This document shows positions 25,197-33,261 of a stretch of DNA of 55,970 nt, one piece after another. A program made the position numbers and the translations under genes. The notes beneath the pieces were generated by a model. The model was not told the origin of the DNA and did not search any database. It was given only the letters and a program-made list of their open reading frames with translations. Within the stretch, counting starts at the first letter, position 1. Each line of letters opens with the position of its first letter. Source of the stretch: Streptomyces sp. 15-116A (GTDB lineage Bacteria > Actinomycetota > Actinomycetes > Streptomycetales > Streptomycetaceae); contig NZ_JAOCQE010000015.1 in assembly GCF_025290915.1 (NCBI RefSeq), positions 1 to 55,970 of the forward strand, given 5' to 3'.

Positions 25197-25340
25197 CTCA
25201 TCTTCCTCACGACGCATCTCGCCGTGAGACGGATTTGGCACCTTCCCTAGCCGGGAGCCTCGCCACGTCTGTGTGACAAGAACCGACTGGAGGGTTGCCG
25301 GGGCTTCATCGGGCCGTATCCCTCTGCCCCTCTGGATGAG
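25197..25340 (-). promoter_or_regulatory. SAM-I (S-box) riboswitch before thrC-cysO
   Basis: The minus strand shows the S-box core: CTCATCCAGAGG (5' P1 and P2), AGAGGGATACGGCCCGATGA, AGCCCCGGCAACC, and GGTGCCAAATCC (25231-25242). The 5' P1 strand CTCATC (25335-25340) pairs with GATGAG (25197-25202). That 3' strand overlaps the start of the Shine-Dalgarno region AGGAGAAAGG. SAM binding stabilises P1 and would therefore occlude the RBS, so translational repression is likely. No U-rich terminator is seen. Confidence 0.9.
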
Positions 25341-25510
25341 CGGTGTTCAGTTGTGGTTTTCGGTTGTGGTCCTGCTCGTCCGCGCGGTGACCCCGGCATG
25401 CGATGGTCACGCGCGTTGTTCAAGACTGTAACCGACAGCCAGGACACTTGAGATAGCCGTCCGTACCGCGAGATGGATCACAGACACAGACCAGTGAGGA
25501 GCCACCGACC

Positions 25511-26455
25511 GTGCTGGAAGAAGTCGAGCGCTGGCTGATCGACCGCTCCTGGTCCGTGGCCGACCGCCCCCTGCACCGGATCCTGGCCGCCAAACGGGCC
25601 ACCGGCCAGTCGGTGAGCGTGGTGCTGCCCGCGCTGAACGAGGAGGAGACGGTCGGCGACATCGTGTCCGTCATCCGCCACGACCTGCTGCTGCAGACGC
25701 CGCTGGTGGACGAGATCGTGGTCGTGGACTCCGGCTCGACGGACCGTACGGCTGAGGTGGCGGCCGCGGCGGGGGCGAGAGTGGTGCACCGGGACGAGAT
25801 CCTGCCCCGGCTGCCCGCCGTGCCCGGCAAGGGCGAGGTGCTGTGGCGTTCGCTGCTGGTCACGCGCGGCGACATCGTGTGCTTCGTCGACGCCGACCTG
25901 AGGGACTTCTCCTCCGACTTCGTCTCCGGCATCGTCGGCCCGCTGCTCACCGAGCCGGACGTGCAGCTGGTCAAGGCCATGTACGACCGGCCGCTGGGTG
26001 CCGCCGCCGGTGAGGGCGGGCGGGTGACGGAGCTGATGGCGCGGCCGCTGCTGAACATGCACTGGCCGCAGCTGGCCGGCTTCGTGCAGCCGCTGGGCGG
26101 CGAGTACGCGGCCCGGCGCTCCCTGCTGGAGCAGCTGCCGTTCCCCGTCGGGTACGGCGTCGAGCTGGGCATGCTGATCGACGCCCTGCACCTGGTGGGT
26201 CTGGACGCGCTCGCGCAGGTGGACGTGGGGGTGCGCAAGCACCGGCACCAGGACGGTCAGGCGCTGGGCCGGATGTCCGCCGCGATCTACCGCACCGCCC
26301 AGCTGCGGCTGGCCCGCGGCCATCTGATCCGCCCGGCGCTGACACAGTTCGAACGCTCCGGGGAGAACTTCGAGCCGCGTACGTACTCGGTGGACACGGA
26401 GGAGCGGCCGCCGATGGCGGAGATCGCGGAGTACCAGGCGCGCAGGGTGGCCTGA
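25511..26455 (+). CDS. gpgS: Glucosyl-3-phosphoglycerate synthase
   Basis: 314-aa GT81-family glycosyltransferase that makes glucosyl-3-phosphoglycerate from an NDP-glucose and 3-phosphoglycerate, the precursor of glucosylglycerate or methylglucose lipopolysaccharides. Seen: SVVLPALNEEETVGDIV, VDEIVVVDSGSTDRTAEVAAAAGARVV, the metal-binding CFVDADLRDFSSDFV, and GYGVELGMLIDALHLVGLDALAQVDVGVRKHRHQ. GTG at 25511 is preceded by GAGGAG. No phosphatase gene lies next to it; the trehalose genes downstream make an osmolyte theme. Confidence 0.93.
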   Translation: MLEEVERWLIDRSWSVADRPLHRILAAKRATGQSVSVVLPALNEEETVGDIVSVIRHDLLLQTPLVDEIVVVDSGSTDRTAEVAAAAGARVVHRDEILPRLPAVPGKGEVLWRSLLVTRGDIVCFVDADLRDFSSDFVSGIVGPLLTEPDVQLVKAMYDRPLGAAAGEGGRVTELMARPLLNMHWPQLAGFVQPLGGEYAARRSLLEQLPFPVGYGVELGMLIDALHLVGLDALAQVDVGVRKHRHQDGQALGRMSAAIYRTAQLRLARGHLIRPALTQFERSGENFEPRTYSVDTEERPPMAEIAEYQARRVA

Positions 26456-26550
26456 GGTCGGTCATGGGCTCGGCATGGGGTCGCTCTTGGGGTTCGTATA
26501 CGGCCGATGCGTACGTTTGAGCGGTTCGGGGCCGGGCTAGGTTGAGGCTT

Positions 26551-27945
26551 ATGGCTTCGACGTTCGGTGCAGCTCAGGTACTGGTGGCCTCGAATCGGGG
26601 GCCCGTTTCGTACGTGGTGGACGACGACGGTTCGTTGCGGGCCAAGCGGGGCGGCGGCGGGCTGGTGTCCGGGCTGTCGGCGATCGGGCCGGACGCGGGG
26701 GCGCTGTGGGTGTGCTCGGCGCTGTCCGACGGCGACCGGGAGGCCGTGCGGCGCGGTGTCGGCGAGGACGGCGTGCGGATGCTGGACATCCCGGCCGACG
26801 TGCACGCGGACGCGTACAACGGGATCGCGAACTCGGTGCTGTGGTTCGTGCACCACATGCTGTACCAGACGCCGCTGGAGCCGGTGTTCGACGCGGAGTT
26901 CCGGCGGCAGTGGGCGTCGTACGAGACGTACAACCGGGCGTTCGCGGAGGCACTGGCCGAGGAGGCGGCCGAGGGCGCGGCGGTCGTGGTGCAGGACTAC
27001 CACCTGACCCTCGTCCCCGGGATGCTGCGCGAGCTGCGCCCCGACCTGCGGATCGGGCACTTCTCGCACACGCCGTGGGCGCCGCCGGAGTACTTCCGGA
27101 TGCTGCCGGACGACATCGCGGGCCAGGTGCTGCGCGGCATGCTGGGCGCGGACCGGCTGGGCTTTCTCACCCGGCGCTGGGCGGACGCGTTCACGGCGTG
27201 CTGCGAGCGCTTCGTGGGCGGCCTCGGGGACACCCGGATCGGCGTGCACGGCCTCGGCGCCGACGCCGACTTCCTGCGGGCCCGCGCCCACGAGGCGGAC
27301 GTCGAGGAACGTATGGAGGGCCTGCGACGCGAGATCGGCGAGGGCCGCCGCACGATCGTCCGGGTGGACCGCACCGAGCTGTCCAAGAACATCGTGCGCG
27401 GACTGCTGGCCTACCGGCAGCTCCTCGCGGACCACCCCGAGTGGCGCGAGCGCGTCGTGCACGTCGCGTTCGCCTACCCCTCCCGGCAGGATCTCGCCGT
27501 GTACCGCGACTACACCGCCGAGGTGCGGCGGCTGGCCGAGGAGATCAACGAGCAGTACGGCACGGAGGGCTGGCGCCCGGTCGTCCTGCACGTCAAGGAC
27601 GACTTCGCCCGCTCCCTGGCCGCGTACCGCATGGCGGACGTGGCGCTGGTCAACCCCATCCGCGACGGCATGAACCTGGTCGCCAAGGAGATCCCGGTCG
27701 TCTCGGACCACGGCTGCGCCCTGGTCCTGTCCCGCGAGGCGGGCGCCCACGAGGAACTGGGCGAGGACGCCCTCACGGTCAACCCGTACGACATCACGGC
27801 CACGGCCCAGGCCCTCCACGAGGCCCTGACCATGTCCCCGGCCGAGCGCACGGACCGCACCAAACGCCTCGCCGCCTCCGCGACCGCCCTCCCTCCGGCC
27901 CAGTGGTTCCTGGACCAGCTGAACGCGCTGCGGGGGGAGTCGTGA
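26551..27945 (+). CDS. otsA: Alpha,alpha-trehalose-phosphate synthase
   Basis: 464-aa GT20 enzyme forming trehalose-6-phosphate from nucleotide-glucose and glucose-6-phosphate. Seen: LVASNRGPVSYVVDDDG, KRGGGGLVSGL, YNRAFAEALAEEA, VQDYHLTLVPGMLRELRPDLRIGHFSHTPWAPPEYFRMLP, and DGMNLVAKEIPVVSDHGCALVLSREAGAHEELGEDALTVNPYD. ATG at 26551 is seven bases after TAGGTT (26538-26543), fitting a leaderless start. It overlaps otsB by GTGA, so both are translated together. Trehalose is a major spore and stress sugar in Streptomyces. Confidence 0.96.
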   Translation: MASTFGAAQVLVASNRGPVSYVVDDDGSLRAKRGGGGLVSGLSAIGPDAGALWVCSALSDGDREAVRRGVGEDGVRMLDIPADVHADAYNGIANSVLWFVHHMLYQTPLEPVFDAEFRRQWASYETYNRAFAEALAEEAAEGAAVVVQDYHLTLVPGMLRELRPDLRIGHFSHTPWAPPEYFRMLPDDIAGQVLRGMLGADRLGFLTRRWADAFTACCERFVGGLGDTRIGVHGLGADADFLRARAHEADVEERMEGLRREIGEGRRTIVRVDRTELSKNIVRGLLAYRQLLADHPEWRERVVHVAFAYPSRQDLAVYRDYTAEVRRLAEEINEQYGTEGWRPVVLHVKDDFARSLAAYRMADVALVNPIRDGMNLVAKEIPVVSDHGCALVLSREAGAHEELGEDALTVNPYDITATAQALHEALTMSPAERTDRTKRLAASATALPPAQWFLDQLNALRGES

Positions 27946-28787
27946 GCCTGCCGGCGCCCGGCACGCGGGCCGGGCGGGAAGGGCTGGAGGCGTTGCTTGC
28001 CCTGCCGGGGAAGGCGTTGGTCGGGCTGGACTTCGATGGGACTCTGGCGCCGATCGTGGCCGATCCTGAGCAGGCTCGGGCGCATCCCGGGGCCGTGCCC
28101 GCGTTGGCTGCGCTCGCGCCGAAGGTGGCTTCCGTGGCCGTCGTCACCGGGCGGGCGCCCGGGGTGGCGGTGCGGTACGGGGGGTTTGCCGGGGTGAGCG
28201 GGCTGGAGCGTCTTGTCGTGCTCGGGCATTACGGGGCCGAGCGGTGGGACGCGCGCACCGGGGAGGTCACCGCGCCCGCGCCGCATCCCGGAGTGGCCGC
28301 CGTCCGGGAGGAGCTGCCGGGGCTGCTGGAGCGGGCGGCTGCCGGGCAGGGGACTTGGGTCGAGCACAAGGGGCGGGCGGTGGCCGTGCACACGCGGCGG
28401 GCCGCCGATCCGCAGGGCGCCTTCGAGACGCTGCGGGAGCCGCTCAGCGACCTGGCCGGGCGGCACGGGCTGATCGTCGAGCCCGGCCGCATGGTGCTGG
28501 AGCTGCGCCCGCCGGGCATGGACAAGGGCGTCGCCCTGCTGGAGTACGCCCGCGAGATCGGCGCCGGGTCCGTCCTCTACGCCGGCGACGACCTGGGCGA
28601 CCTGTCCGCCTTCGCCGCCGTAGACAAACTCCGCTCCGACGGCGTCCCCGGCCTGCTGGTGTGCAGCGGCAGCGACGAGGTGACCGAGCTGCGGGAGCGG
28701 GCGGACGTCGTGGTCGACGGTCCGGAGGGGGTCGTCGGGCTGTTGCGAGGGCTGGCGGAGCGGATCGGCGATCGGCTGATGGGTTGA
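27942..28787 (+). CDS. otsB: Trehalose-6-phosphate phosphatase
   Basis: 281-aa HAD-superfamily phosphatase that finishes the OtsAB trehalose pathway. Seen: the nucleophile motif LVGLDFDGTLAPIV (DxDGT), motif II VVTGR, the cap region with GVSGLERLVVLGHYGAERW, and motif III/IV YAGDDLGDLSAFAAV. GTG at 27942 overlaps the otsA stop. Typical length. Confidence 0.95.
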   Translation: MSLPAPGTRAGREGLEALLALPGKALVGLDFDGTLAPIVADPEQARAHPGAVPALAALAPKVASVAVVTGRAPGVAVRYGGFAGVSGLERLVVLGHYGAERWDARTGEVTAPAPHPGVAAVREELPGLLERAAAGQGTWVEHKGRAVAVHTRRAADPQGAFETLREPLSDLAGRHGLIVEPGRMVLELRPPGMDKGVALLEYAREIGAGSVLYAGDDLGDLSAFAAVDKLRSDGVPGLLVCSGSDEVTELRERADVVVDGPEGVVGLLRGLAERIGDRLMG

Positions 28788-28813
28788 TCGGTTGATCGGC
28801 CGAGCCCGCCCGC

Positions 28814-29059
28814 TCAGCGTTCCGTGCGCCGCTTCTCCCGTATGCGGCGCAGGCGGTTGACCGTCACCGGGTCGTGGGCCAGGGCCCGGGGGTCGTCGAG
28901 GAGGGCGTTGAGGAGCTGGTAGTAGCGCACGGGCGACAGGCCCAGCTCCTCACGGATCGCGCGTTCCTTCACGCCGGGGCCGGGGAAGCCACGGCGCTCC
29001 AGCGCGAGGATGCTCTGCTCGCGGCTGCCCAGCCCGCGCACCGGCGTTTCCTCGTCCAT
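28814..29059 (-). CDS. DUF3263 domain-containing protein
   Basis: 81 aa from ATG at 29059. TACGGT lies seven bases upstream, fitting a leaderless start. The whole protein is the DUF3263 domain: REQSILALERRGFPGPGVKERAIREELGLSPVRYYQLLNALLDDPRALAHDPVTVNRLRRIREKR. It resembles a sigma-factor-like helix-turn-helix module (ELGLSPVRYYQLLNALLDDP). Converges on otsB. Function unknown; DNA binding is plausible. Confidence 0.88.
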   Translation of the reverse strand: MDEETPVRGLGSREQSILALERRGFPGPGVKERAIREELGLSPVRYYQLLNALLDDPRALAHDPVTVNRLRRIREKRRTER

Positions 29060-29112
29060 GCTCCGCACCGTAGCCCCTGCCACTGACAACGGCCCGCGCC
29101 CCCGCGCAAGCG

Positions 29113-30381
29113 CTACTGCGCGCCCTCCGCCCGGGTCGCCGCCGCCTGGAGCCCGGTGAGGACGGCCTGCGGGTCGCCGTTCGGGGTGACCGCCTTGCCG
29201 ATCTGCTTCTTGACGGCCGCGTTGACCGCCGCCCAGGAGGTGTTGCCGACCGGGTAGTGCTCGGCGGTGACCAGCTCGTCGAGGAACGGCTTGAGGTGCT
29301 TGTCCTGCTCCGCCGTCGCCATCGTCCGGGACGCGGAGGTGGTCACGGGCAGCAGGTTGTAGTCGCGGGAGAAGCCCAGCACCTGCTCCTCGCCGTAGAC
29401 GAAGTCGAGGAAGTCACCGATCTCGTCGCGGTGGCCGTGCTTCTTGAAGGCCATCATCCAGTCGGCGACACCGAGCGTGGCGCGGCTCTCGCCGTCCACT
29501 CCCGGCGTCGGCACCATGCCGTACTCCACGCCCTTCTTCTCGGCCATCGCCATCAGGGAGGGGTGGCCGTTGAGCATGCCGACGTCACCGGCGGCGAACG
29601 CCTCGAAGGCGTCGGCCCGGTTCAGCTTCCCCGGGGCGACCGGACCGGTCAGGCCCTTGCCGACCAGCTCGTCCTTCAGCCAGGTGAAGGTCCGCACGTT
29701 CTCCGGGGAGTCGATGGAGTACGTGCCCACGCTGTCGGTGTAGCCGCCCTTGCCGGCGAGCAGCCACTGCATGGTCTCGGCCTGCGCCTCCTCGGGGCCC
29801 AGCGGCAGCGCGTACGGGTACTTCACGCCCTCGGCCTTCAGCGCCCGGGCGCCCGCGGCGAGCTCGTCCCAGGTCTTCGGCGGGGTGATGCCCGCGTCCG
29901 CGAAGAGCTCCTTGTTGTAGAAGAGCACGCGCGTGGAGGAGGCGAACGGCATGCCGTACTGCACGCCGTTGACCTGGCCCGCCTCGGCCAGCTGGGAGAC
30001 GAAGTCGGCCTGGACGGGGATGGAGAGCAGGTCGCCGGCCTGGTAGAGGAGGTCGTCGGCGGCGTAGTCGGCGTACGCGCCGATCTGCGCCATGTCCGGC
30101 GGGTCGCCCGCGTCGACCATCTCCTTGACCTTGCGGTCGACGTCGTTCCAGGAGTAGACACTGACGTCGATCTGCACGCCGGGGTGGTCGGCCTCGTACT
30201 GCTCGACCAGCTCGGCCCAGTACTTCCTGGAGCTGTTGGCGGCCGACGTCCCGTAGTCGGCGGCGACCAGCCGCAGGGTGACGTCGGAGGAGCCGTCACC
30301 GGCGCCGCATCCGCCGAGGACCCCCGTCAGTCCCAGTGCGGACACCACCGCGATCGCCCTTGTCCTGACCCGCCGCTGCAC
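29113..30381 (-). CDS. Extracellular sugar-binding lipoprotein of an ABC transporter
   Basis: 422 aa. A lipoprotein signal ends in LGGC with Cys25, so the protein is anchored outside the membrane. The body is a family-1 solute-binding protein: VTLRLVAADYG, LVEQYEADHPGVQIDVSVYSWNDVDRKVKEMV, GITPPKTWDELAAGARALK, KLNRADAFEAFAAGDVGMLNGHPSLM. No permease genes are adjacent, so it depends on components encoded elsewhere. MsiK, encoded at 51.7 kb, is the usual shared ATPase. It is divergent from nagK across 119 bp holding two dre-like sites, so an aminosugar ligand under DasR control is likely but unproven. Confidence 0.9.
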   Translation of the reverse strand: MQRRVRTRAIAVVSALGLTGVLGGCGAGDGSSDVTLRLVAADYGTSAANSSRKYWAELVEQYEADHPGVQIDVSVYSWNDVDRKVKEMVDAGDPPDMAQIGAYADYAADDLLYQAGDLLSIPVQADFVSQLAEAGQVNGVQYGMPFASSTRVLFYNKELFADAGITPPKTWDELAAGARALKAEGVKYPYALPLGPEEAQAETMQWLLAGKGGYTDSVGTYSIDSPENVRTFTWLKDELVGKGLTGPVAPGKLNRADAFEAFAAGDVGMLNGHPSLMAMAEKKGVEYGMVPTPGVDGESRATLGVADWMMAFKKHGHRDEIGDFLDFVYGEEQVLGFSRDYNLLPVTTSASRTMATAEQDKHLKPFLDELVTAEHYPVGNTSWAAVNAAVKKQIGKAVTPNGDPQAVLTGLQAAATRAEGAQ

Positions 30382-30438
30382 TGCTGTCGCCCCAAACCTG
30401 GCGCCCCTGCGCCATCCGAAACTTTTCGATAGTCGGAT

Positions 30439-30472
30439 TATGGTCTACACCACGTGAGTGGACTAGACCTCT
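30439..30472. promoter_or_regulatory. Two tandem DasR dre-like operators before nagK
   Basis: Site 1 at 30439-30454 (TATGGTCTACACCACG) matches 12 of 16, and site 2 at 30457-30472 (AGTGGACTAGACCTCT) 13 of 16, of the recalled consensus ACTGGTCTAGACCACT. Centres are 18 bp apart. Site 2 overlaps the expected -35 of a leaderless nagK promoter (-10-like CACACT at 30488-30493). The sites also lie just upstream of the divergent solute-binding protein gene. Confidence 0.75.
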
Positions 30473-30500
30473 CCCGGGTCCGGGGGTCACACTGTTTCCC

Positions 30501-31433
30501 GTGAAACATGTCATCGCCCTCGACGTGGGCGGCACCGGGATGAAGGCCGCACTGGTCGGGGCGGGCGGCGCGCTGCTGCACCAGGCCCGCCGGGCCACCG
30601 GGCGCGAACGCGGCCCGGACGCGGTCGTCGCGGACATCCTCGACTTCGCCGCCGACCTGCGCGCCCACGGCATCGACCACTACGGCGAGCCCGCCTCCGC
30701 CGCCGGCGTCGCCGTGCCCGGCATCGTCGACGACACCGGGGGGATCGCGGTCTTCGCCGCCAACCTCGGCTGGCGCGACGTGCCGCTGCGCGCGCTGCTC
30801 GCCGAACGGCTCGGCGGCGTACCCGTCGCCCTCGGCCACGACGTGCGGGCCGGCGGGCTCGCCGAGGGCCGGGTCGGCGCCGGGCAGGGCGCGGACCGGT
30901 ATCTGTTCGTGCCGCTGGGCACCGGCATCGCCGGCGCCATCGGCATCGACGGCCGGGTCGAGGCGGGCGCACACGGGTTCGCGGGCGAGATCGGCCACAT
31001 CGTCGTACGGCCCGGCGGGGTCGACTGCCCCTGCGGGCAGCGCGGCTGCCTGGAGCGGTACGCCTCCGCCTCGGCCGTGAGCGAGGCATGGGCAGCGGCC
31101 TGCGGGGACCCGGACGCGGACGCGGCCGACTGCGCCAAGGCCGTCGAGTCCGGCGACGCACGGGCCCTCCAGGTGTGGCAGGAGGCGGTCGACGCGCTCG
31201 CCGACGGGCTGGTCACCGCGCTCACCCTGCTGGACCCGCGCACCCTGATCGTCGGTGGCGGGCTCGCCGAAGCAGGAGAAACCTTGTTCACACCGCTGCG
31301 GGAGGCCGTCCGGCAGCGGGTCACCTTCCAGAAGCTGCCGTCCCTGGTCCCCGCGGCACTCGGGGACACCGCCGGATGCCTGGGCGCGGGACTCCTCGCC
31401 TGGGATCTCCTCGCATCCACCGACCGTTCCTAA
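30501..31433 (+). CDS. nagK: ROK-family sugar kinase, probable N-acetylglucosamine kinase
   Basis: 310 aa. ROK-family ATP-dependent sugar kinase. Seen: the N-terminal phosphate loop VIALDVGGTGMKAALVG, FAANLGWRDVPLRALL, the active-site VALGHDVRAGGLAEG, and the zinc site CPCGQRGCLERYAS. GTG at 30501. It belongs with nagA (1.8 kb downstream), as in the known S. coelicolor nagK-nagA operon: NagK phosphorylates GlcNAc and NagA deacetylates the product. In this genome a TnpB-like element separates the two genes, starting at the nagK stop codon. Substrate assigned by context and dre sites. Confidence 0.85.
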   Translation: MKHVIALDVGGTGMKAALVGAGGALLHQARRATGRERGPDAVVADILDFAADLRAHGIDHYGEPASAAGVAVPGIVDDTGGIAVFAANLGWRDVPLRALLAERLGGVPVALGHDVRAGGLAEGRVGAGQGADRYLFVPLGTGIAGAIGIDGRVEAGAHGFAGEIGHIVVRPGGVDCPCGQRGCLERYASASAVSEAWAAACGDPDADAADCAKAVESGDARALQVWQEAVDALADGLVTALTLLDPRTLIVGGGLAEAGETLFTPLREAVRQRVTFQKLPSLVPAALGDTAGCLGAGLLAWDLLASTDRS

Positions 31434-33193
31434 TCAGTGAGCAGGAGTGAATCTTGGATCCAAACCTGCGCAGCTGGCGCATCCCGAACGGTGTTGGATG
31501 CCCTGGTCGCCCGCGTACGCGCCGCGTCCGGTGGCACGCATCTGGTGCGTGGACCGGGGATGCGGGGGCGGGGTCCCTCACGCCCCAGGGCCACCGGCCC
31601 GGCCTGGACGATCCGATGCCCGTACCCATCGCTCTGGTGGATACGGGGCGGTGCCGTCCGTCGCCGGATCGGGTGCCCTTGGGCGCGTCGTCCGATCGCG
31701 ATGCTCGCCGCATCGTGACGGGTCGTCTTGCGTGTTGTCGAGGTGAGGGGCTGCTGCCAGTGCTGAGCGCCCCACTTCGAGGTGTAGGCCGGGTCCACTG
31801 CAATGACCGTGATGCCCATCTGGTCGGCCATCGAGGTCAGCCGGACACGCAGCATGCCGGTGGGCATGCCGGAGATGACCTGCCGGAACCGTTTGCGGCG
31901 GCCGTGCTTCTCCCTGGTCTTCTCCGCCGCGAAATCCAGATCCTCGACCGCGATCGCCTTGACACCGCACGTTCTGGCCCAGTGCAGCAGCCGGGTCAGG
32001 GCATGCCTCACCTGGGCGTCGCGGTGGTCGGCGGTGCCAAACAGGTCGTAGTAGAGGCGGCGCGGTGCTCCGATGGGGTTGCCGCAGGTGTCGAGGCGCC
32101 AGGCGGCGAGGTGGTCGGCGTTCATGTCGACGCCGATCACGCCGTCGGCGAGGGCGGCTTCGATGGGGATGACCGGGGTGGGCGGGGTCTGCCAGGAGGC
32201 GGTCAGGTACCAGCGGTCCCGCTGCACGTCGAAATGGATGCGGTAGGCGACGGCACGGTTGGCCGCCACACGGTCGGCCCACTCCTGCCCGCGATGCGCG
32301 AACGCTACCCGGCCGGTGAGGACGTACCGGCCGTGCACCGTGTTAGCCAGACCGGCGAGCGGGGCGGGGAGCTTGACCGACACCTCGCCGTCCGGGCTGA
32401 CGCGGATGGTTTCGTTGCCGAACCTCTTGCCCGATTCGCCGTCGGCCTGGAGGAACCAGCGCTCGGCTTCCCACCGCCGGCGCCATGCAGTCTCGGTGAG
32501 CTGCGCGGCTTCGAGATGGTGACGGCTGCGGGCGAGGGACTTGCCGCCCCGCACCACGTGCACGACCCCGCTCGCACGGTCGGTCCGCTCGCGGGCCAAC
32601 CGGTCTTCCAGGACGTGCAGGCGTCGCGTCTTGGCGAACCACTCCCGCCGGGACCGGTAGCCGCCCGGCGCCCGCTTGTCGCCCTTCGCGCCGATCGGAA
32701 GCGACAGCCGGTGCCTGATCGTGTCGATAGCGGCCTCGAGGGACTGGATGTGGGCGAGTTGGCAGCGGCGGGCCAGCGCCCACTGGTCATGCGACGCCTT
32801 CGTGATCGACCCGGCCCACCGCGCCGACGACACCGGCGTCAGATCCCGTTTCCGGGCCGCCCACGCCTCGGCGTCGTGCTCGAGACCGTCCGCGCACCGG
32901 GCCTTGAGGTCCTTCGACGCGAGCGAGCCGAGATGAGCACCCACCAGGGTGAGGACCTTCTCGTCCTCGGGCGTGAGGTGTTTGAGCCGGGTCCGCACCG
33001 CCATACCGGTGGGGCCGGGCACGACGAAGGGTGCCGCAAGCCTGCGCAGACCACCCACCCCGCACCCCTCGGCCGTGACGGACACGTACACCCCACTCAA
33101 CGACCACCCGCACACAAGGTCACGCATTCGACCGGCGGACGCCCGTTCCCACCCGAGCGACGTGCCCTCCGGCTCACCCCCGAACTCGCTCAT
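31430..33193 (-). CDS. tnpB: TnpB-like RNA-guided nuclease-type protein (IS200/IS605 accessory family)
   Basis: 587 aa, much longer than the ~400 aa of classical TnpB. The RuvC-like nuclease motifs are intact: Asp356 in VIGVDMNADH, Glu417 in IAVEDLDF, Asp494 in RHDAASIAIG. The four-Cys zinc finger normally between the last two is absent: the stretch reads DPAYTSKWGAQHW. The N-terminal ~300 residues are extended and basic. The last ~80 residues are low-complexity and run through the element's right end to VWIQDSLLLTD, so they likely overlap a guide-RNA region. No transposase TnpA is present. Retention by RNA-guided cleavage is plausible but not shown for this subtype. Confidence 0.85.
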   Translation of the reverse strand: MSEFGGEPEGTSLGWERASAGRMRDLVCGWSLSGVYVSVTAEGCGVGGLRRLAAPFVVPGPTGMAVRTRLKHLTPEDEKVLTLVGAHLGSLASKDLKARCADGLEHDAEAWAARKRDLTPVSSARWAGSITKASHDQWALARRCQLAHIQSLEAAIDTIRHRLSLPIGAKGDKRAPGGYRSRREWFAKTRRLHVLEDRLARERTDRASGVVHVVRGGKSLARSRHHLEAAQLTETAWRRRWEAERWFLQADGESGKRFGNETIRVSPDGEVSVKLPAPLAGLANTVHGRYVLTGRVAFAHRGQEWADRVAANRAVAYRIHFDVQRDRWYLTASWQTPPTPVIPIEAALADGVIGVDMNADHLAAWRLDTCGNPIGAPRRLYYDLFGTADHRDAQVRHALTRLLHWARTCGVKAIAVEDLDFAAEKTREKHGRRKRFRQVISGMPTGMLRVRLTSMADQMGITVIAVDPAYTSKWGAQHWQQPLTSTTRKTTRHDAASIAIGRRAQGHPIRRRTAPPRIHQSDGYGHRIVQAGPVALGREGPRPRIPGPRTRCVPPDAARTRATRASNTVRDAPAAQVWIQDSLLLTD

Positions 33194-33230
33194 TCACGCC
33201 AGAGCGCACCCACACACAGTCAAAGGTCAG
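31434..33230 (-). mobile_element. TnpB-only insertion element splitting nagK from nagA
   Basis: The stretch between nagK and nagA holds one TnpB-like gene on the opposite strand and no TnpA. The right end (3' of tnpB) seems to coincide with the nagK stop at 31431-31433. A small palindrome TTGGATCCAA (31454-31463) and a hairpin TGCGC-AGCTG-GCGCA (31467-31481) lie there, where such elements carry their end structure and guide RNA scaffold. The left end lies between 33194 and about 33240. The exact borders are estimates. Confidence 0.65.
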
Positions 33231-33261
33231 CAGTTCCCGACCCCTCGGAGGTAACCACCTG

